Shown here one piece after another: positions 18,209-26,163 of a DNA stretch of 64,000 bases. Within the stretch, counting starts at the first letter, position 1; the number at the start of each line of letters is the position of its first letter. The translations under genes were made by a program, and so were the position numbers. The DNA is from Bradyrhizobium sp. CCBAU 53351 (lineage in GTDB: Bacteria; Pseudomonadota; Alphaproteobacteria; Rhizobiales; Xanthobacteraceae), in NCBI RefSeq assembly GCF_015291745.1, contig NZ_CP030059.1:6661501-6725500 (forward strand), written 5' to 3'. The notes below the pieces were generated by a model. It made no database searches and was not told the origin of the DNA. It saw only the letters and a list, made by a program, of their open reading frames with translations.

Positions 18209-18667
18209 ATGATCCCCATCCTCGAGACCAAATACGTCTTCACCATCACCGCGCGCATCGGCGACGTCGTGACAGCCGGCGAGACCGGGATCGGCGTTCG
18301 CCGTATCATTCCGATCATCGGCGGCGAAGTGACGGGCGCGATATCAGGCAAGGTGCTCCCCTTCGGCGCCGACTTCCAGACCATCCGCCCCAACGAGCTG
18401 ATCGATCTCGAGGCGAAATATGCCTTCGAGACCGACGACGGTGCCGTGGTCTATGTCGAGAACAAGGGCATGCGTTTTGGCCCGGTCGAACTGCTGCAGA
18501 AGCTCAAACGCGGCGAGCCGGTCGATCCCAAGCTGATCTATTTCCGCACCGTGCCGAAGTTCGAGACCGGGCACGAGAAATATCGCTGGCTGATGGAGCA
18601 CATTTTTGTCGGCTCGGCCGCGCGCCATGCGGATCGCGTGGTGATCGACGTGCATCAGGTGGTGTAA
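18209..18667 (+). CDS. DUF3237 domain protein
   Basis: This 152-aa soluble protein is of the UPF0311/DUF3237 family. Recognisable features are the opening PILETKYVFTITARIGDVVTAGETGIGVRRIIPIIGGEVTGAISGKVLPFGADFQ and the later acidic strand YAFETDDGAVVYVENKGMR. The fold is a beta barrel; members are often found beside aromatic or lignin-derived compound catabolism genes, but no reaction is established. The start at ATG 18209 has GGAGG six bases upstream. It sits between the TRAP operon and the crotonase/CoA-ligase operon, so a link to phenylpropanoid use is inferred from place only. Confidence 0.85.
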   Translation: MIPILETKYVFTITARIGDVVTAGETGIGVRRIIPIIGGEVTGAISGKVLPFGADFQTIRPNELIDLEAKYAFETDDGAVVYVENKGMRFGPVELLQKLKRGEPVDPKLIYFRTVPKFETGHEKYRWLMEHIFVGSAARHADRVVIDVHQVV

Positions 18668-18679
18668 CAACATCATCCA

Positions 18680-18834
18680 TCGTCGTCCCTGCCTGATGCG
18701 CAATTGCGCACGGGGCGCAGGAAGCCATACCGCGTGATTTATCGAGTGCGGGCGGTCGGCGTACCGAAGGACGAGCCTTCGCCAAACTCCTCCCTGGGGT
18801 TATGAGTCCCTGCGTGCGTGCGCAGGGACGACAT
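18680..18834. repeat. Dispersed repeat (GTCGTCCCTGC ... GCAGGGACGAC type)
   Basis: The outer arms GTCGTCCCTGC (18683) and GCAGGGACGAC (18823) are exact complements. The interior carries GCGCAATTGCGCAC and TTCGCCAAACTCCTCCC-TGGGGTTATGAGTCC. Related pieces are at 31935-32000 and 62255-62425. It occupies most of the gap before the crotonase promoter. Confidence 0.7.
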
Positions 18835-18885
18835 AGTGTGCAGAGCAGCATTCTGCGGTCCGTGACCTTGACTCCCCCAAAATTC

Positions 18886-18900
18886 GTTATACAACATAAC
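18886..18900 (+). promoter_or_regulatory. GTTAT-N5-ATAAC operator of the crotonase/CoA-ligase operon
   Basis: GTTATACAACATAAC is an inverted repeat (arms GTTAT/ATAAC) 20 bases before the crotonase ATG. A possible -35 TTGACT (18868-18873) with TACAAC at 18890-18895 would put the palindrome over the -10 box, as expected for a repressor site. It resembles the sites at 7372-7386 and 14744-14758. Confidence 0.65.
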
Positions 18901-18919
18901 TATTCTGACAAGGACGCAA

Positions 18920-19729
18920 ATGACACAGGGAAACGCCGAGACCGCTGATGCGGGTGCCTCCGGGCTGCTCCGGATCGAGAGGGCGGACCGGGTTCTGACC
19001 GTGGGTCTGAACCGGCCGGCCAAGCGCAATGCGCTGAACGACGGCATCATCCTGGAAATCGGCGCGTGTTTCGCCAACCTGCCCGAGGACATCGGCGCGG
19101 TCGTCATCCACGGCATCGGCGATCATTTCTCCTCGGGCCTCGACCTCTCCGAACTGACCGAGCATGACGCGACCGGCGGCCTGCTGCATTCCCAGATGTG
19201 GCACCGGGTGTTCGACCGCATCCAGTACAGCCGCGTTCCCGTGATCGCGGCGCTGAAGGGCGCCGTGATCGGCGGCGGGCTGGAGCTGGCCTGCTCGGCG
19301 CATATCCGCGTCGCCGAACCCTCGACCTATTTCGCGCTGCCCGAGGGACAACGCGGCATCTTCGTCGGCGGCGGCGGCTCGGTGCGGCTGCCCCGGCTGA
19401 TCGGCGTCGCCCGGATGATGGACATGATGCTGACGGGCCGCGTCTACAGCGCGACCGAAGGCGCCTCCTACGGTTTCGCGCAATATGTGACGGAAAGCGG
19501 CAACGCGCTCGGCAAGGCGATGGAGCTCGCGACCAAGGTTGCCTCCAACGCGCCGCTGACGAATTTCGCCGTGCTCCAGGCGCTGCCGATGATCGCGGAG
19601 GCCAATCCGCAGACCGGCCTCCTCATGGAATCGCTGATGGCGACCGTCGCGCAGAGCGACAAGGAAGCCAAGCGGCGGATCCGCGAATTCCTCGAGCACA
19701 AGACCGCAAAGGTGAAGCCCAAGTCATGA
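18920..19729 (+). CDS. Crotonase-family enzyme (candidate hydroxycinnamoyl-CoA hydratase or hydratase/lyase)
   Basis: This 269-aa enoyl-CoA hydratase/isomerase-superfamily protein has GLNRPAKRNALN (about 31-42), the CoA-binding HFSSGLDLSEL (about 70-80), the oxyanion-hole helix KGAVIGGGLELACSAHIRVAE (about 113-133) and a glutamate in ALPEGQRG where crotonases carry a catalytic acid. It would hydrate, and possibly cleave, the side chain of hydroxycinnamoyl-CoA. The ligase gene overlaps its stop (ATGA), so ligase and crotonase are coupled. Whether it is a pure hydratase or a lyase making an aldehyde cannot be settled by reading; I do not see an obvious equivalent of the C-terminal tyrosine of known hydratase-lyases. 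Confidence 0.85.
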   Translation: MTQGNAETADAGASGLLRIERADRVLTVGLNRPAKRNALNDGIILEIGACFANLPEDIGAVVIHGIGDHFSSGLDLSELTEHDATGGLLHSQMWHRVFDRIQYSRVPVIAALKGAVIGGGLELACSAHIRVAEPSTYFALPEGQRGIFVGGGGSVRLPRLIGVARMMDMMLTGRVYSATEGASYGFAQYVTESGNALGKAMELATKVASNAPLTNFAVLQALPMIAEANPQTGLLMESLMATVAQSDKEAKRRIREFLEHKTAKVKPKS

Positions 19730-21609
19730 GCGCGCAGCCGTCCTCTTCCAGCATGGAGCGCGGCGCGAGCACTTTCCCGCTGCGGCCCATCTCGTTCGGC
19801 GATCCCGTCGTCGACATCGAACGTCGCGACGACGGCACGATTTACCTGCGGCCGAAGCAGCCGCTCGGCGACTATCCCGTCCGCATCACCGACCGCCTGC
19901 ATCATTGGGCGGCGACCACGCCGGATCGCGTCTTCATGGCGGAGCGCGAAGGCGGCCGCGGCTGGCGCAAGATAACTTACGCCGAGCTGCTCACCGCGAG
20001 CCGGCACATCGCGTCCAGCCTGATTGCGCGCGGCCTGTCGGCGGAGCGGCCGGTCGTCATCCTCTCCGGCAATTCGATCGACCACGCCTTGCTCGCGTTC
20101 GGCGCGTTCTATGCCGGCATTCCGTTCTGCCCGGTGTCGCCGGCCTATTCGCTGGTGTCGAAGGATTACGGCAAGCTGTCCTATCTGATGAAGCTGCTGA
20201 CGCCTGGCCTCGTCTTCGCCGAGGATGCCGACAAGTTTGCCGATGCGCTCGCCGCCAATGTCTCGCTCGGCACCGAGATCGCAGCGTCCTACGGCCATGT
20301 GCCCGGGCGCGACGTCACCCTGCTCGCCGACCTCATGGCGGCGCCGATCCGCGGCGATCTCGACGAGGTCCATGGCAGGATCGGCCCCGACACGATCGCA
20401 AAGTTCCTGCTGACCTCGGGCTCGACCGGCAACCCGAAGGCCGTCATCAACACCCAGCGCATGATCTGCGCCAACCAGGTGATGCTGCGCGAGACGCTCG
20501 CCTTCCTGAAGGACGAGCCGCCCGTCATTATCGATTGGCTGCCCTGGAATCACACCTTTGGCGGCAACCACAATATCGGGCTGACGCTCTACAATGGCGG
20601 CTCGATGTATCTGGACGCCGGCAAGCCGATGCCCGGCGGCATCGAGGAGACCGTGCGCAATCTCCAGGAGATCTCGCCGACGGTCTATTTCAACGTGCCC
20701 AAGGGCTATGAATCGCTGCTGCCCTATCTGCGCGACGACCAGGGCCTGCGCGCAAAGTTTTTCGACCGGCTGCACGCGATGTTCTTCTCGGGCGCCGCGC
20801 TCTCGCCCTTCATCTGGGACAGTCTCGACGAACTCGCGGTGAAGGAAAAAGGTTATCGCGTGCCGATGCTGACCGGACTCGGGGCGACCGAGACCGCGCC
20901 GTTCTTCATGTCGGTCAACCCTCGCACCAGCCGCTCCGGCCATGTCGGCCTGCCGGTGTCGGGCAACGACGCCAAGCTGGTGCCGAACAACGGCAAGCTG
21001 GAGGTGCGCGCCAAGGGGCCGAACGTCATGCCCGGCTATTGGCGCCAACCCGACATCAGCGCGAAATCCTTCGACGAGGAGGGATTTTACAAGATGGGCG
21101 ATGCGCTCAAGCCCGCAGACCCCGACGATCTCAACGCCGGCTTCGATTTCGACGGCCGCGTCGGTGAAGATTTCAAGCTCGCCAGCGGCACCTGGGTCAG
21201 CGTCGGTCCCCTGCGTGCACGCCTCACGGCGGCCTGCGCGCCGCTGGTGCGCGACGTCGTCATCGCCGGCATCAACCGCGACGAGGTCTCCGCGCTGGTC
21301 GTGCTCGACCTCGACGGTTGCCGGCTGATCAACCCGACGCTGCCGACCGACGATCTCGTCGTCGCGACGCGCGACCGCCTGGTGCGCGAAGCCTTCCGCG
21401 AGCGCCTGACGCGCTTCCTCAGCCAGGCCACGGGATCCTCGACCCGGATCACGCGCGCGATCCTGATGGACGCACCGCTCTCGATCGACAAGGGCGAGGT
21501 CACCGACAAGGGCTCGATCAACCAGCGCGCCGTGCTCGAGCACCGCGCCGAATTGATCGAGGAGCTCTACGCTGCCAATCCGTCGGGCCGTGTGATATCG
21601 GTCGGATAA
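19726..21609 (+). CDS. Feruloyl-CoA synthase-like aryl-CoA ligase
   Basis: This 627-aa ANL-superfamily ligase activates hydroxycinnamates with ATP and CoA. The AMP-binding P-loop LLTSGSTGNPKAVINT is near residue 230. DWLPWNHTFGGNHN (about 267), GLGATETAPFF (about 385), the hinge-side FDFDGRVGEDFKLASGTWV (about 475) and the feruloyl-CoA-synthase-like length and N-terminus support the call. The usual catalytic lysine segment appears C-terminally as DKGEVTDKGSINQRAVLEHR. Translational coupling to the crotonase upstream and 25-base spacing to the SDR downstream indicate one operon, preceded by the palindrome at 18886. Confidence 0.9.
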   Translation: MSAQPSSSSMERGASTFPLRPISFGDPVVDIERRDDGTIYLRPKQPLGDYPVRITDRLHHWAATTPDRVFMAEREGGRGWRKITYAELLTASRHIASSLIARGLSAERPVVILSGNSIDHALLAFGAFYAGIPFCPVSPAYSLVSKDYGKLSYLMKLLTPGLVFAEDADKFADALAANVSLGTEIAASYGHVPGRDVTLLADLMAAPIRGDLDEVHGRIGPDTIAKFLLTSGSTGNPKAVINTQRMICANQVMLRETLAFLKDEPPVIIDWLPWNHTFGGNHNIGLTLYNGGSMYLDAGKPMPGGIEETVRNLQEISPTVYFNVPKGYESLLPYLRDDQGLRAKFFDRLHAMFFSGAALSPFIWDSLDELAVKEKGYRVPMLTGLGATETAPFFMSVNPRTSRSGHVGLPVSGNDAKLVPNNGKLEVRAKGPNVMPGYWRQPDISAKSFDEEGFYKMGDALKPADPDDLNAGFDFDGRVGEDFKLASGTWVSVGPLRARLTAACAPLVRDVVIAGINRDEVSALVVLDLDGCRLINPTLPTDDLVVATRDRLVREAFRERLTRFLSQATGSSTRITRAILMDAPLSIDKGEVTDKGSINQRAVLEHRAELIEELYAANPSGRVISVG

Positions 21610-21634
21610 GAAATCATCGCATTAGGAGAACGCC

Positions 21635-22396
21635 ATGTTGTTGAAGGATCAGGCAGCCATCGTCACCGGCGGCGCATCGGGACTGGGCGCTGCCACCGCG
21701 CGAAAGCTGGCGGCGCAGGGCGCCAAAGTCGCGGTCTGCGACCTCAATACCAAGCTTGCCGAGACAGTTGCCGCCGAGATCAAGGGCGTGGCCGTGACCT
21801 GCGACGTCTCCGATGCCGCCTCCGCTGAAGCTGCGGTCGCGCAGGCCGCGAAAGCTCACGGCCCGGCGCGGGTGCTGGTCAATTGCGCCGGCATCGGTGT
21901 TGCCAAGCGTGTGGTCGGCCGCGACGGTCCGATGGCGCTCGCCGATTTCGACAAGGTGATCAAGGTCAATCTGATCGGCACCTTCAACATGCTGCGCCTT
22001 GCCGCCACCGAGATGTCCAAGCTCGAGCCGCAGGCGACCGGCGAGCGCGGCGTCATCATCAACACGGCGTCCGTCGCCGCCTATGACGGCCAGATCGGCC
22101 AGTCCGCCTATTCGGCCTCCAAGGGCGGCATCGTCGGCATGACGCTGCCGATCGCGCGCGAGCTCGCGCAGTTCGGCGTCCGCGTGCTGACCATCGCACC
22201 CGGCCTGTTCCTGACGCCGCTGCTGGCGAACCTGCCGCAGGAAGCCCAGGACTCGCTCGCCGCCGCCATCCCCTTCCCGCGCCGGCTCGGCCAGGCCGAC
22301 GAATTCGCCGCGCTCGCGCTGCACATGGTCGAGAATGCGTACCTGAACGGCGAAGTGGTGCGCCTCGACGGCTCGCTGCGCATGGCGCCGAAGTAA
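21635..22396 (+). CDS. SDR dehydrogenase, HSD10-like (3-hydroxyacyl-CoA dehydrogenase type)
   Basis: This 253-aa NAD-dependent short-chain dehydrogenase has [15 protein letters not shown] (Rossmann glycine motif, about 10-24), CDLN (acidic residue favouring NAD), NCAGIGVA (about 88), [25 protein letters not shown] with the catalytic Ser-Tyr-Lys (about 137-163), and the HSD10-typical C-terminus [32 protein letters not shown]. The family oxidises 3-hydroxyacyl-CoA. Within the ligase-crotonase operon it suggests beta-oxidation-like shortening of the side chain. No thiolase gene is seen nearby. Confidence 0.88.
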   Translation: MLLKDQAAIVTGGASGLGAATARKLAAQGAKVAVCDLNTKLAETVAAEIKGVAVTCDVSDAASAEAAVAQAAKAHGPARVLVNCAGIGVAKRVVGRDGPMALADFDKVIKVNLIGTFNMLRLAATEMSKLEPQATGERGVIINTASVAAYDGQIGQSAYSASKGGIVGMTLPIARELAQFGVRVLTIAPGLFLTPLLANLPQEAQDSLAAAIPFPRRLGQADEFAALALHMVENAYLNGEVVRLDGSLRMAPK

Positions 22397-22405
22397 GGCC
22401 AGCCC

Positions 22406-22825
22406 ATGTTCGTGAACCGGCGCGAGGTCCAGATCCAGTGGGGCGATGGCGACCCCGCCAACATCGTCTATTACCCGCGCTATTTCGCGATGTTCGACGA
22501 TTCGACCTCGACCCTGTTCGAGGTCGCCGGGTTCTCCAAGCAGGACCTGGTCCGCAAATACGGCCTGGTGGGCATCCCCATGGTCGACACGCGGGCCAAG
22601 TTCTACATCCCCTCGACCTATGGCGACTGGATCACCATTGAAACGAAGATCGAAAGCATCAAGCGCTCGAGCTTCGAGGTGAAGCACAATGTCTACAAGG
22701 GCGAGTCGCTGGCGATCGAGGGGTTCGAGACCCGCGTGCTGGTCGGCCGCGATCCCGTTAACCCCGACAAGCTGAAATCGGCACCATTCCCGGCGGAAAT
22801 GGTAGCCAAATTCACGGGAAGCTAA
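22406..22825 (+). CDS. 4-hydroxybenzoyl-CoA thioesterase-type hotdog protein
   Basis: This 139-aa thioesterase has the 4HBT signature near the N-terminus: WGDGDPANIVYYPRYFAMFDD (residues 12-32), with Asp16 in the place of the catalytic Asp17 of the Pseudomonas enzyme. It lies 9 bases after the SDR gene. It would release 4-hydroxybenzoate (or vanillate) from its CoA ester, which pobA at 13509 can then hydroxylate. This fits a CoA-dependent side-chain degradation route; the exact substrate is inferred. Confidence 0.88.
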   Translation: MFVNRREVQIQWGDGDPANIVYYPRYFAMFDDSTSTLFEVAGFSKQDLVRKYGLVGIPMVDTRAKFYIPSTYGDWITIETKIESIKRSSFEVKHNVYKGESLAIEGFETRVLVGRDPVNPDKLKSAPFPAEMVAKFTGS

Positions 22826-22903
22826 ATCGCCGCATCACCAAAAGAGGGGGCTGAATTACCCCCCGATTTCTGCTTTCAAAGAAACACGTAAAGGGAGGAA
22901 TAA

Positions 22904-24055
22904 ATGAAACGCTTTTACCTGACTGCCGCGATCGCCGCGGCGACGCTGGCCCTGCCGGCGCTGCCCGCACTGGCCCAGACCAGCGACATTACCATCGGCA
23001 TCACCACCACCACGACCGGTCCCGGCGCAGCACTCGGCATCCCCGAGCGTAACGCGCTGGAGTTCGTGCCGAAGGAAATCGGCGGCGTGCCGCTGAAGGT
23101 GATCGTGCTCGACGACGGCGGCGATCCCACCACGGCAACCACCAACGCGCGCCGCTTCGTGACCGAATCCAAGGCCGACATCATCATGGGCTCGGCGCTG
23201 ACGCCGCCGACGATCGCGGTCTCCAACGTCGCCAACGAAGCCGGCATTCCGCATTTCGGCCTCGCACCGTTCCCGATCACGCCGGAGCGCATGAAGTGGT
23301 CGGTGGCGATGCCGCAGCCGATTCCGATCGTCGGCAAGGTGCTGTACGACCACATGAAAGCCAAGGGCGTGAAGACGCTCGGCTATATCGGCTACTCCGA
23401 TTCCTATGGCGATCTCTGGTTCAACGATTTGAAGGCCCAGGCCGTGCCGATGGGCATGACCATCGTCGACGAGGAGCGTTTCGCCCGTCCCGACACCTCA
23501 GTGACCGGTCAGGTGCTCAAGCTCGTCGCCGCCAATCCCGACGCGATCCTGGTCGGCGCGTCCGGCACCGCGGCCGCGCTGCCGCAATCCGAGCTGCGTG
23601 AACGCGGCTACAAGGGCCTGATCTACCAGACCCACGGTGCCGCCAGCATGGACTTCATCCGCATCGCCGGCAAAGCGGCGGAAGGTGTGCTGATGGCTTC
23701 GGGCCCGGTGATGGACCCGGAAGATCAGCCGGACGAAGCCGCCACCAAGAAGCCGGGCCTCGCGCTGAACTCGGCCTATGAGGCCAAGTACGGTCCGAAC
23801 AGCCGCAGCCAGTTCGCCGGTCATTCCTACGATGCCTTCGAGATTCTCAAGCGCATCATCCCGACCGCGCTGAAGACCGCCAAGCCGGGCACGCCCGAAT
23901 TCCGCGAAGCGATCCGCAAGGCGCTGCTGTCGGAGAAGGAGCTGGCGGCGAGCCAGGGCGTCTACAACTTCACTGAAAAGGACCGCTACGGCCTCGACGA
24001 GCGCTCACGCATCCTGCTCACGGTGAAGGACGGCAAGTACTCGCTGGTGAAGTAG
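22904..24055 (+). CDS. ABC transporter periplasmic binding protein, CouP-like
   Basis: This periplasmic binding protein (383 aa, type I fold) has the signal peptide MKRFYLTAAIAAATLALPAL and cleavage near ALAQ (residue 25). The mature start is SDITIGITTTTTGPGAALG, followed by VLDDGGDPTTATTNARRFVTESKADIIMG. It resembles the aromatic-acid receptors of the R. palustris cou region (CouP type) and is unlike the three receptors at 1148-5201. GGGAGG lies just before the ATG. It ends the crotonase/ligase gene run and is followed by a strong terminator. It most likely serves the LivH / LivM-LivG / LivF core at 7477-11022. Confidence 0.88.
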   Translation: MKRFYLTAAIAAATLALPALPALAQTSDITIGITTTTTGPGAALGIPERNALEFVPKEIGGVPLKVIVLDDGGDPTTATTNARRFVTESKADIIMGSALTPPTIAVSNVANEAGIPHFGLAPFPITPERMKWSVAMPQPIPIVGKVLYDHMKAKGVKTLGYIGYSDSYGDLWFNDLKAQAVPMGMTIVDEERFARPDTSVTGQVLKLVAANPDAILVGASGTAAALPQSELRERGYKGLIYQTHGAASMDFIRIAGKAAEGVLMASGPVMDPEDQPDEAATKKPGLALNSAYEAKYGPNSRSQFAGHSYDAFEILKRIIPTALKTAKPGTPEFREAIRKALLSEKELAASQGVYNFTEKDRYGLDERSRILLTVKDGKYSLVK

Positions 24056-24080
24056 ACGCAGCGGCAGGATTGAGACGACG

Positions 24081-24114
24081 AGAGCCGGCCCGATAGGCCG
24101 GCTCTTTGTTTTGG
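24081..24114 (+). terminator. Rho-independent terminator after the CouP-like gene
   Basis: The 10-bp perfect stem AGAGCCGGCC / GGCCGGCTCT with a CGATA loop is followed by TTGTTTT. It closes the transcription unit that starts at 18920 or within it. Confidence 0.88.
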
Positions 24115-24147
24115 CAATTGATCGCGACTGCCGCCGCGGCGTTGCTG

Positions 24148-24293
24148 CGCTCCCTCTCCCGCTTGCGGGAGAGGGTTGGGGAGAGGGTGCCTCCGCAATG
24201 GGATTGTCTGAGGTCTACGGGCGAAGTCTCCCAGCGGAGAGAGCCCCCACCCGGCGCTTCGCGCCGACCTCCCCCGCGAGCGGGAGAGGTTAC
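24148..24293. repeat. Dispersed repeat (CTCTCCCGC-TT-GCGGGAGAG type), copy 3
   Basis: A hairpin with arms CTCTCCCGC and GCGGGAGAG near 24160-24178 and a second one with CCTCCCGC/GCGGGAGAGG near 24270-24290 enclose a segment with CCCGGCGCTTCGCGCC. Same family as 15986-16105 and 18028-18176. It lies between the terminator and the convergent GST gene. Confidence 0.75.
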
Positions 24294-24318
24294 ACCGAGC
24301 TCGCAGACACGCTGGAGG

Positions 24319-25047
24319 CTAAGCCGCCTGCCGCAGCGGGATCCAGGCGAACTCGGGATAGTAGTTGCCCATCATGCGGTCGACGAAGGCGATGAGGTTC
24401 GGAAACCCTTCCGCGCGCTCGCGCAAGACCGATTCGAAGAACGGCGTAAGGATGCCGGCGAGCATGCCGAAGGCGGTGGCGTCGACGCCGCAGGGCTTGT
24501 TGCCCATCAGGTACGCCTTGTCGCCGAGCTGTACCGAGAGCGCAAAGAGCGAGCGCACGGCGAGGTCGACGTCGTCATCGGGCGCGTGGCGGCCGAGGCC
24601 CGAGAGCAGATAGTTCTCGGCGACGCGGAACTGCGCGTCCTCGCGTAGCTTCTCGCGGTTGTGCTCCGGCGCGCCGTCGAAGAAATGCGCAGGTCCTTTG
24701 GCGAAATTCACCGGATCGACCCAGCGGGCCCCGACCAGCCCCCAATAGACATGGTGCTCGATCATGCGTTCGAACGCCCAGGCCTGCGCCCGCTCGGCCA
24801 GCGACAGGCCGGCGTCGAAATCGAAGCCGTAGCGGCGCTCGATATGGGCGCGAATGAAGGTGGAATCAGCCACCGCCTCGCCGCCGTCGTCGATGAACGG
24901 CAATTGCCCCTTGGGAGAGGCCGGCGGCATCGCCCGCTCCTTCCGGTAGGGCAGTCCCGCCATCTTGAGCTGCACCTCCGTCTTGGTGACGAAGGGGCTG
25001 ATTTCCGGCAGGCCGAAGCCGGTGCCAAAGCCGTAAAGCGTGATCAT
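24319..25047 (-). CDS. Glutathione S-transferase family protein (Tom37/metaxin-like)
   Basis: This 242-aa protein has an N-terminal thioredoxin-like GST domain (MITLYGFGTGFGLPEISPFVTKTEVQLKMAGLPYRKE, then PKGQLPFIDDGGEAVADSTFIRAHIERRYG) and a C-terminal helical domain ending PNLIAFVDRMMGNYYPEFAW. The pattern is that of the Fax/metaxin-like GST subfamily rather than classical GSTs; no clear catalytic Ser, Tyr or Cys can be assigned. AGGAGAG precedes the ATG. An 86-codon gene lies 36 bases upstream and a WYL regulator is divergent beyond it, so this is module 1 of two GST-WYL sets in the window. Confidence 0.85.
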   Translation of the reverse strand: MITLYGFGTGFGLPEISPFVTKTEVQLKMAGLPYRKERAMPPASPKGQLPFIDDGGEAVADSTFIRAHIERRYGFDFDAGLSLAERAQAWAFERMIEHHVYWGLVGARWVDPVNFAKGPAHFFDGAPEHNREKLREDAQFRVAENYLLSGLGRHAPDDDVDLAVRSLFALSVQLGDKAYLMGNKPCGVDATAFGMLAGILTPFFESVLRERAEGFPNLIAFVDRMMGNYYPEFAWIPLRQAA

Positions 25048-25083
25048 GCGAGCTCTCCTGAACCTCTCGAAAGTTGGCGGAAC

Positions 25084-25344
25084 CTAGCGACCGGCTGCTG
25101 CCACCATGGTGGCAGCAGCCGTGATATCTTCTGCGAAGCGGGCCCCCTGCCAGGCGCGGCCCATCACATGGCGGACCAGCGCGTCCGCGGCCTGGGTCAG
25201 CGAGCGTGCCACGACGCTTGCAAGGGCAAACCGGAGATCGACGGCCATGAGATCGAGCGAAACGAGGCGGGCGAGCGCCGACACGGACCACGCCTGGGCC
25301 CGCAGCATCGGAACGGCCGGGCCGAAATGGGTCGGAATGATCAT
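25084..25344 (-). CDS. Small hypothetical protein upstream of the GST gene
   Basis: I do not recognise this 86-aa product. It starts MIIPTHFGPAVPMLRAQAWSVSALARLVSL and is alanine- and arginine-rich with no clear membrane segment or metal motif. GAGGAT six bases before the ATG at 25344 and the position between the operator and the GST gene support real translation. Its last codons (AAATMVAAAG) are encoded by a perfect 28-bp palindrome at 25093-25120 that may itself be a regulator site, so the 3' end serves two purposes or the frame is partly fortuitous. Confidence 0.55.
   Translation of the reverse strand: MIIPTHFGPAVPMLRAQAWSVSALARLVSLDLMAVDLRFALASVVARSLTQAADALVRHVMGRAWQGARFAEDITAAATMVAAAGR
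25093..25120. promoter_or_regulatory. Perfect 28-bp palindrome ahead of the GST gene
   Basis: The sequence from 25093 to 25120 is its own reverse complement; the left half is GGCTGCTGCCACCA. Within it CTGCTGCCA-N6-TGGCAGCAG (25095-25118) has the same 9-6-9 layout as the site at 25391-25414. It lies 46 bases upstream of the GST start. Confidence 0.6.
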
Positions 25345-25390
25345 GGACAAATCCTCTTCAGTCGCTGTGTTGTCCCGGTATAGAACCCCC

Positions 25391-25414
25391 CTGCTGCCAA
25401 CATCCTGTCAGCAG
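25391..25414. promoter_or_regulatory. WYL-regulator operator candidate, module 1
   Basis: CTGCTGCCA (25391-25399), six bases, TGTCAGCAG (25406-25414): a palindrome with one mismatch, midway between the divergent small gene (25344) and the WYL regulator gene (25458). It matches the palindrome at 25095-25118 in both arm sequence and spacing. Confidence 0.65.
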
Positions 25415-25457
25415 CCGCGCGCCGCTTTCTGAAAAAACCACCGATGAGAGAATTGTC

Positions 25458-26156
25458 ATGAGACGCGCCGACCGGCTGTTTCAGATCATCCAGGTGCTGA
25501 GGCGCACGCGTAAGCCGCTGACGGCGGACGCCATCGCGGCCGAGCTCGAGACCTCGAAGCGCACGATTTATCGCGACATCGCAACGCTGATCGGCCAGCG
25601 CGTGCCGATCCGCGGGGAAGCCGGCATGGGCTACATCCTTGAAAAGGGTTTCGACCTGCCGCCCTTGATGCTGACGCCCGACGAGATCGAGGCGGCCGTG
25701 CTGGGCGCACAATGGGTCGCCGGCCATGCCGATTCGGCACTGGCGCGCGCGGCCGAAGATCTGATGGCGAAGATCGCCGACACCGTCCCCGAGCGCCTGC
25801 GTCCCTTCGTGCTGGAGCCGGCGAGCCGCGCACGCCCAAGCTGGAACCGGGAGCCGGACCGCCTGGACATGGTGCGCACCCGCACCCAGATCCACGAAGG
25901 CAAGAAGATCATGCTGCGCTATCGCGACGAGCAGGGCCGCGCCAGCGAGCGCATGATCTGGCCGATCTCGGTCGGCTATCTCGAGGCTGTGCGCCTGCTC
26001 GCCGCCTGGTGCGAGCTGCGCGGCGACTTCCGCAGCTTCCGCACCGACCGCGTGGTGGAGGCGAATTATCTCGAGGAGAAATATCCGGAACGACGCGACG
26101 TGCTGCGCGCAAGATGGCGGCAGAGCTTGGTCTGGGGCCCGCCCAAGGATACCTGA
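25458..26156 (+). CDS. WYL-domain transcriptional regulator (YafY-like), module 1
   Basis: This 232-aa regulator has an N-terminal HTH_11 domain (residues about 1-60: RRADRLFQIIQVLRRTRKPLTADAIAAELETSKRTIYRDIATLIGQRVPIRGEAGMGYIL). A C-terminal WYL domain follows (about 130-215: RTQIHEGKKIMLRYRDEQGRASERMIWPISVGYLEAVRLLAAWCELRGDFRSFRTDRV). It lacks the longer C-terminal extension of the 326-aa relative at 32758. It is divergent from the small gene and GST and probably controls them and itself through the palindrome at 25391-25414. The effector is unknown. Confidence 0.9.
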   Translation: MRRADRLFQIIQVLRRTRKPLTADAIAAELETSKRTIYRDIATLIGQRVPIRGEAGMGYILEKGFDLPPLMLTPDEIEAAVLGAQWVAGHADSALARAAEDLMAKIADTVPERLRPFVLEPASRARPSWNREPDRLDMVRTRTQIHEGKKIMLRYRDEQGRASERMIWPISVGYLEAVRLLAAWCELRGDFRSFRTDRVVEANYLEEKYPERRDVLRARWRQSLVWGPPKDT

Positions 26157-26163
26157 AGGACAC

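Noticed and set aside
19468-21543. 691-codon open frame antisense to the feruloyl-CoA-synthase-like gene
   Set aside because: Composition is the Arg/Asp/His/Glu/Ala-rich shadow typical of the opposite strand of high-GC genes; the plus-strand frame has full ligase motifs.
22856-22885. GGGGGCTGAATTACCCCCC as a terminator before the CouP-like gene
   Set aside because: The stem is short, with no T tract on the plus strand, and it would cut the receptor gene from its operon; treated as leader sequence.
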